Of a DNA stretch of 64,000 nt, positions 58,315-64,000 are shown one piece after another. Below the pieces are notes generated by a model. The model saw only the letters and a program-made list of their open reading frames with translations, ran no database searches and had not been told where the DNA came from. The first letter of the stretch is position 1; every line of letters begins with the position of its first letter. The DNA is taken from contig NC_073693.1 in assembly GCF_029784155.1 (NCBI RefSeq), positions 232,323,397 through 232,387,396 of the forward strand, in the 5' to 3' direction. The position numbers were made by a program, and so were the translations under genes. Source of the DNA: Uranotaenia lowii. Its lineage: Eukaryota > Arthropoda > Insecta > Diptera > Culicidae.

Positions 58315-60060
58315 TTTTAAAATTTTGAGTGCAGAGAAGAATTCCTACAACCATGACAAAACATATCGACTATCTACTCTTTAATAATTAGAAAAATGTC
58401 AACTATTCAAAAGTCTTTTCAGAGATTTTTAAATATGTAGACTATGAAAGACATGAGAAAATGTTGCTTAGTTTCGAGTGTTCTTGAATTCTCGAAATAC
58501 TCAATTTAGCACTATTACTTTTTTTATGGACACATCCTGAAAGCCCCGACGGAAAAAATTTCCTAAACAGACCTCGTGTATCAATTTGAAACTCCTTGCC
58601 TATAATCACTATATCTCTCTTGTTTCTCAACCGTGATCCGTAGCTGATCTACAGTTATTTTTCCGGTTTTTTTTTCGGATTTTATTTTAGACTTTTAATA
58701 ACGGGAAACTGTAGTGTTGTAGCTGAATATTGTCTGAAAAACATAATCGATTAAGAAACAAGAAAAATATAGTGAATATAGTGGTTTTAGTCAGGGGCGA
58801 AGGTGAAGGGTTAGTGAAGGGAAACGTTTCAAATCCTTTTTCAAGAGTTTCGAAGAAACATCCAAGGCTGTTAATATGTTCTCCAAAACCTAACCAAACT
58901 CGTTCAAAAGCAAAGAAATACTTTTTATCAGAATATTTGAAAGTTTGCAAAAGTTTATTTGCAGACGTTTGGTGAATGGATTTGAAAAAAATTTGATTAA
59001 AATCATCTCAGGCGTATTTTTTTTTAAACCTTCATGCGAACACTGTGTGTGTCGTCTTAAAAAAAAATGGCTCAAAGACTTCTTTTCTGCATTTTTTTTA
59101 GTTTGTCATGTTTTGTATTGAAAAAAAAAAAACAAATTTCTTGTTATCTTTAAAATTTTGCATAGCAAATTATAACTTGCTGTTGTTTAGCTCAAAATAA
59201 CTCAAATCTTGCTTAGATATTAAAATCTGGCCGTGGAACTCGTTTTCGCGATATTACTGAGATATAGGGTGATTTGCCAGTCCTTGCACAGCTAAGAGCA
59301 TGATTTTGGTTTTTTATGCTGTTTTTTAGTCAATTTAGATCTAAAAGTTCAAGTTTTCGAAAAAAAATGACATAAAAATAAAAAAAAACTTTAAAAACAG
59401 CTTGTTCTTCCTCAATAGGCGCACAGGCAAATTTGATATCGTTCCTAGTGTTGTCCTATTTTTTCTAATGGTTGCCACATTTAAAAGCCCTCTGAAGGCT
59501 CTGTCACCATGTGGTCAAAGGAGCTAACATTTGTTACGAAAGTTTATAGTAAGAACTTCTAGTTTAGAGACGATCCCTTTTTAAGAGGTCTTCCATATAA
59601 ACCGTCCAAAGCACAATGGACAAATTCGGACTCTAAATCTCATAAAAAACAGCCGCCTGTTTGAGAGTCTGGATAGAACTTATCTTACTTGAAATTTCCT
59701 CATAAACCCAAATCTGCCGCTGAATTCAACCGGAGCTATCTGAGTGGAGTGTTATTTGACTTCATTCACCCAGTATAGACGTTAATCTATGATTTTGTTG
59801 TACGAGTTTAACTACAAATTATTAAAAAAAATATGAACACCTGTGGAGAGACTACTTTTTGTAGTCTTCATAAGTTTTTCCAGTGAAGATGTTTTGGTTA
59901 ACGATTTTTTTTCATTAAAATACACCTTCGACAAAAAAATAGTTGGTTCAAAATTTTTAACTTTAAGGATCTTTTTTTCTTTAAAAAGATAAGTCTCATT
60001 CAGATTGTTTTTCCTTTACCTTCGAGTTTCCTTAATAATCATTTTATCACTCTTTCAATT
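58315..60060. other. AT-rich sequence, nothing recognised
   Basis: Short ORFs on both strands with no motif; no structure noticed. Confidence 0.45.
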
Positions 60061-61300
60061 CTGCTGAGTTGTACTAAAGAAAACACGTAAAACGACATTG
60101 GCCAGAAGGCTCAAGCTCTTCGAACGAGGAGGCAACTTTGAGGCATAATCACCCGGAGCTGCTCCACAACACTAATCCGATAATACTAAGAACATTAACT
60201 AAATGAATCGAAGATAATTCGTCGGCCTTGCGCTCAAATCAAGTTATCCCATTGGCAACAGGTATCGAACTTCGACATGTGTTGGCTACTTTTATGTCAG
60301 CGGACAGACCAGTTTCATCCTTCCTCGAACGCTCGATATCAGTTGCTCTGGTTACGTCTGAGGAGAGAAAAAAAATCATCTTCCCCACATCATGGCTCGA
60401 TGATAATCAGATTAACTAATCGAAGCTGAATGTCGCAATATAGACGTCTTTATATTTATCCGGATCAAAAAGGTTGATCAACTTCTTCAAGACCCAAGGA
60501 ACTGAGAAGAAGAAGGCGTTCGCCATCAAATATTTGAGCTATAATTGCATTTCTTGGTTAGGCAACGTTCAAATATGTATCGGTTGATCCTGATCAAACA
60601 CGTGTTGATTTTCTTTTTCTCCACATTGAATCGAACTCGCACAATTAACTCAATGTGTAGATTGCAAAATATTGCATTCCAGATTGTCACAAATGTGTAT
60701 GGATAGAAAATGCACCCGAGCAGCAGAGATGCTACAATTTGTTTCAATTCAACCGGTTTCGATTTGGGACCATCATTGTCATCATCTTTGATTGAGAAAG
60801 AGAGAGAGCCATAAGAAGATGGATGCGTAAAACCAGATCCAGGCCAACTTGGCACGTCGTGTGTGTGTTGTTCATGTTTTTCCCCAACTCCTCCGGCTGT
60901 CATCGTTTGTTACCCTAGCTCTAGCTATCTAACTGGTTTAAAAGATGGAAACATCATCTCTCTCTTGAACCAAATAAAGACGGGTGCATGTGTGGCCAAG
61001 ATGCAGTTTGAATCAATTGGATTGCATCACCGACAGCCATCATCATCCAAATTCATCATCTTAAAGCTGCTAGTGGTGGCGTGCCAGCTTTCGAAAGCTC
61101 TACTTGTGGTGACGAGAAGTTGATGGCATAATGGTGATATTTTTTACGAGATTTGATTACATTTTTTATGGCGGAATGCTGTGTATAACTTGGCGATGGA
61201 ATGCGTTGGAGCAGCGAAACCCTCGTTTATGGGTGGGATAACCTTCCAATTGAAAAATAATTGATGAGACTTCGATGGTGCCGGGTTAATGTTTGTTGAA
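60061..61300. other. Unique, GC-richer island
   Basis: Mixed composition, with words such as CAACTTGGCACGTCGTGTG and CATCACCGACAGCC. ORFs of 125 (-, 60526-60903) and 86 (+, 60863-61123) codons have no recognised domain. A short GAGA run occurs near 60800. It may be a regulatory or untranslated segment of a neighbouring gene. Confidence 0.28.
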
Positions 61301-61735
61301 GATCAACGACAAATTGAAAACGCGTCACTTTTTCATATATTAACAGTTTAGAGTTTCCTCAGAATGGATTAAAATCATGGGAAATACACGTTGGGTTGGG
61401 GTTATTTTTTTTTTTGTTCGATTTCGATTCGTTTCTTCATCCCTACAGTATGATACCTGAAAACCCACAAATATAGAAGGGGATTGGAACTTTTGTTTAG
61501 GTTACTTTCCATAGTTTGTACAAGTAAGAAATACTTTTACACGCTGCGAGCATTGGGAACTGGGTAATATATCCTGGTATAAGGACTGTATCAAAAACTC
61601 GTTAAAACATCTCGCTGTAAATAAAAATAAAAAGTTAATTGTTTTAATTTTTCCTATTCGGTTTATTGAAGATCAGTTTTATTAGAAACAATGTCATGGT
61701 TAACACAAGAAAAAAAAATGTTCTAAAGAATGATT

Positions 61736-62015
61736 CTAAAGAATGAATGAAATGCCTTCCATCAGGTTCTGCACAGTAGCTTTTGAGCATTTCCTGGATG
61801 TTGCCTTCAAATTTTTCTCGAATTTTTCCATGCTTTGTGAAACTGTCCCTTGTGAACTGTATCGTTCAAACGGTCGGAGATCTGGACAATTTGGTGGATT
61901 GATGTTTTTCTCGACGAATTGGATCTTATTGTCTGAAAGCCACTGCTGTTCAGGCTTGGCGTAATGTGCAGATGCCACTTTCGGCCAGAAGAGAGGGGGA
62001 TACTGATGCTTTTTA
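61736..62015 (-). pseudogene. Decayed DD37E Tc1/mariner transposase, outer element
   Basis: C-terminal part of a cut-and-paste transposase. LFWPKVASAHY and NPPNCPDLRPFERY match the second and third catalytic blocks. From the residue in the second-Asp position to the Glu in RPFE there are 37 intervening residues. That Asp is Lys here (WPK instead of WPD), so the protein could not be active. Homology is cut at about 62015, where the next element begins; the missing N-terminal part would lie beyond it, outside the window. TATAAGGACTG near 61578 may mark the element's 3' end at a TA. Confidence 0.8.
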
Positions 62016-62234
62016 AAGGGTGTCCACGATGAAATTGTCACGCACAAAATTGATTCGCAAAATTCGAGTTTTCATCCGATTGTCATCAAATTTTCAGGGA
62101 TTGAAAAATAACTATCAAACTACATTTTACCATTTTACTCGTTTTTTATTTACAGTCCATACGCAAATGCCTGCACCTTGGCCTTAATCCCGGCCATAAG
62201 ATTCTTCCTGTGAATCAACCGTTTGCATGTGAAC

Positions 62235-62631
62235 TCATACTTTCTTCAGTTCCTCGACTGCATTCACTACCTTAGGTCGTTTAAGAAGGTGCTGCTTCAT
62301 AATCGCCCAGTACTTCTCGATGGGACGGAGCTCCGGAGTGTTGGGAGGGTTGAACACTTTCGGCACGAAATTGCCCTTATAGTCCGCATACCACTTCAGC
62401 ACGTCCTTGAAGTAGTGGCATGAGGCCAAATCCGGCCAGAAGATTGTTAGGACGTTGTGGGTCTTCAGGAGAGGAAGTAGCCGCTTTGGAGGCACTCTTT
62501 CATGTACACCGGTGTATGTCCGGTCATCGTGTTCTGGGTCACGAAATGTGCACTCCGCTTCCCGCACGTGCAGATGGCTTGCAAAACCAGGAATTTATTC
62601 GCGAATTTGGATATCTTCTGAGTGTGGACAT
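62235..62631 (-). pseudogene. DD37E transposase, C-terminal part
   Basis: Read on the minus strand in two frames: first HTQKISKFANKFLVLQAICT through VYMKECLQ, then after a frameshift near 62485 KRLLPLLKTHNVLTIFWPD through NPPNTPELRPIEKYWAIMKQ to the end. The second catalytic Asp (FWPDLASCHY) and the Glu (RPIEKYW) are present with 37 residues between them. The frameshift and the hAT-like insertion make it inactive. Confidence 0.9.
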
Positions 62632-63492
62632 TAGACCGCTGCAAAAAATGACTTTTTGCTCCCATATGTTTTTTCGATGCCTTTTGGGTCACCAAGCATC
62701 AGTGTAAAATTTGAGATGATTTGGTCGATTCCTGAGTTAGCGCAACGCGTTTCAATTTTGTATGGAAATTTGTATGGAAAAAGAAATTTTTGCACATTTA
62801 ATCATCCAGAAAATTCAAATAAACTTGAAATGAAGTCGGTCTTTAATTTTTGGTTTTGACTATTCTTAGGGTTCAGTTTTTGCGAACATGAAAAGCAGCT
62901 AAGACTTTCATGAAAAAAGTTATAACCATTTCAAAATAAAAAATCTGAATCCATTGGAAAGTATTCAAAAATGGCAGACTTTGCTTGCTAGAGCTGTTAA
63001 TAATTTCATGAAATGTTATGGCAAAGGTTATATTGATCAATAAATTTTCTGGCAACGCAAAGCAGATTTTTGATATTTTTTATTTCCATCCTACTGTTAC
63101 ACAGCTTTCAAACGAGCAGTCAAAAACGGTATAATTAAAAAATGAATTATGAAAACAAAAATTTTACATAACATTGAATATCTTTTCTGGGGTACAATTT
63201 AGGTTTGTGCTTTGTTCACATGAAATGTACTGCAAGAATCAAGGAACATTTTTCATCCAAAGTTTTATTTTTTGGAACTTTCAGAAAATCTCTGGCGATT
63301 TTTGAATGAACAAATTTGTTTTCCCATACAAATTTCCATACAAAATTAAAACTCGTTGCGCTAATTCAGGACTGGATGGATCGCTTAAAAAAATTTATTG
63401 CTATTTCTGGCAGCAAAAACAACCAAAAAAAGTTATGGGAGGTGTAAAAATTTAAGAATTTGAAGTTTCCATACAAAGCTTGCAGCGGTCTA
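62632..63492 (+). mobile_element. Non-autonomous hAT-like element, copy 2 (861 bp)
   Basis: TIRs TAGACCGCTGCAA and TTGCAGCGGTCTA are perfect 13-bp inverted repeats. GTGGACAT flanks both sides (62624-62631 and 63493-63500), an 8-bp duplication that fits hAT nTnnnnAn. Collapsing one GTGGACAT joins the two halves of the host transposase in the same frame (..FSVPEHV + HTQKISKF..), which confirms the boundaries. It is highly similar to 30279-31124. It has no transposase of its own. Confidence 0.96.
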
Positions 63493-64000
63493 GTGGACAT
63501 GCTCCGGAACGCTGAACTTATCCTTGGCTGTGAAAAACAGGTTGCCGGGGATCTGTTTGAAGTCGGCCTTCACATATGTTTTGTCGTCCGTGATGCAGCA
63601 TTCATCTTTCGGCAACATGTTGAGGTACAACTTCCTGGCACGGGTTTTGGCGGACTTGTTCTGCTTCTCGCCGCGATTAGGGGCCTTTTGTACCATGAAC
63701 GTTCGAAGCCCAGCCTTAGTTTTGGCCTTCTGGACAAAACTCCGGCTTATGTGCAGCTTCTCAGCCACATCCCGTTGAAGGCCCCAACTACGCGCTTGTG
63801 ATTTTTGGTATTGTACGGAATAATTTTTCCTTCATTTCTGGGCTTCCGATCGATGGTCAATCATTCCTCTAACTGCTTAATCACTCGCGACACCGTGGAA
63901 TTCGCGATTCCCAACGTTTTAGCGATGGAACGATGCGACAGATCCTTGTTCTCGTGATGAATGCGCAAAATTTTATCACGCACGAGCTGTTCTTTTGACT
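63493..64000 (-). pseudogene. DD37E transposase, N-terminal part, runs off the window
   Basis: From the window edge the minus strand reads SKEQLVRDKILRIHHENKDL then SHRSIAKTLGIANSTVSRVI, a helix-turn-helix DNA-binding region. An in-frame TGA (plus-strand 63861-63863) interrupts it, and the frame changes near 63775-63785 before DVAEKLHISRSFVQKAKTKA, the second helix-turn-helix. KDECCITDDKTYVK carries the first catalytic Asp. The ORF then meets the hAT-like insertion at 63493. The start codon lies outside the window. Confidence 0.88.

Larger units (their letters stand above)
62016..64000 (-). mobile_element. DD37E Tc1/mariner element inserted in the outer one, runs off the window
   Basis: Begins right after TA (62014-62015) with AAGGGTGTCCACGATGAAAT, a plausible mariner terminal repeat, and then about 200 bp of non-coding sequence before the transposase stop near 62235. 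The 5' end lies beyond 64000, so its opposite TIR cannot be checked. The copy is interrupted by a hAT-like element at 62632-63492. Confidence 0.82.

Noticed and set aside
62223..62707. Plus-strand ORFs opposite the transposase (also 63460-63801)
   Set aside because: They are shadows of the minus-strand transposase, whose motifs are unmistakable.

Overview
The window is AT-rich, non-coding-dominated eukaryotic DNA with two runs of exactly 500 N (18039-18538 and 51001-51500), which look like scaffold gaps of unknown true length. A dipteran, most likely a mosquito, is the best guess: the transposase relics at the right end have a D-to-E spacing of 37 residues (DD37E), a Tc1/mariner branch best known from mosquitoes, and the rest is a dense mix of Jockey-type LINE ends, tRNA-derived SINEs, a Penelope relic and many MITEs. 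I cannot name the species. The window reads as one or more very long introns or intergenic DNA filled by layered transposon insertions.

Only one piece of a host gene is convincing: a 174-bp exon at 10592-10765 (+), open in one frame only, with a good 3' splice site before it and a GTAAGT donor after it. I do not recognise its protein. A possible TATA promoter and non-coding first exon lie at 16586-17168 (+). Several unique, GC-richer islands (about 18.5, 25.3, 26.4, 31.9-33.3, 45.4-46.5 and 60.1-61.3 kb) may be regulatory or untranslated DNA.

Layout. 1-10.5 kb: degenerate short repeats; two related short-TIR elements (2244-2483, with a 10-bp target duplication, and 2807-3676, containing a large hairpin); and a head-to-head repeat array (4.1-7.0 kb) carrying a 5'-truncated non-LTR reverse transcriptase (4905-6270) and a 257-bp fold-back. 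10.6-17.2 kb: the exon, a 1.86-kb CAGGG-ended element with a SINE inside, and a 1.48-kb element containing a perfect 48-bp palindrome. 18.5-31 kb: a 0.96-kb 'TTGATCCCC' MITE, a tandem 90-bp duplication and a hAT-like non-autonomous element (30279-31124). 34.6-39.4 kb: a CAGGG-ended element opened by a second TTGATCCCC MITE (opposite orientation) and a LINE tail. 41-50 kb: more LINE tails, an element with long inverted arms and a nested palindromic MITE, two tRNA-like SINEs, and a 1.6-kb tandem array. 53-58 kb: a Penelope GIY-YIG relic between inverted repeats, then a 2-kb element expanded by about 141-bp tandem units and interrupted by a TAA-flanked MITE. 61.6-64 kb: one DD37E element inserted into another, the inner one interrupted by a second hAT-like copy whose 8-bp target duplication, when collapsed, brings the transposase back into frame.

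There is no operon, CRISPR array, rRNA or intact host gene, and most short ORFs are chance or repeat-derived. Within the visible sequence no transposase or reverse transcriptase is intact.
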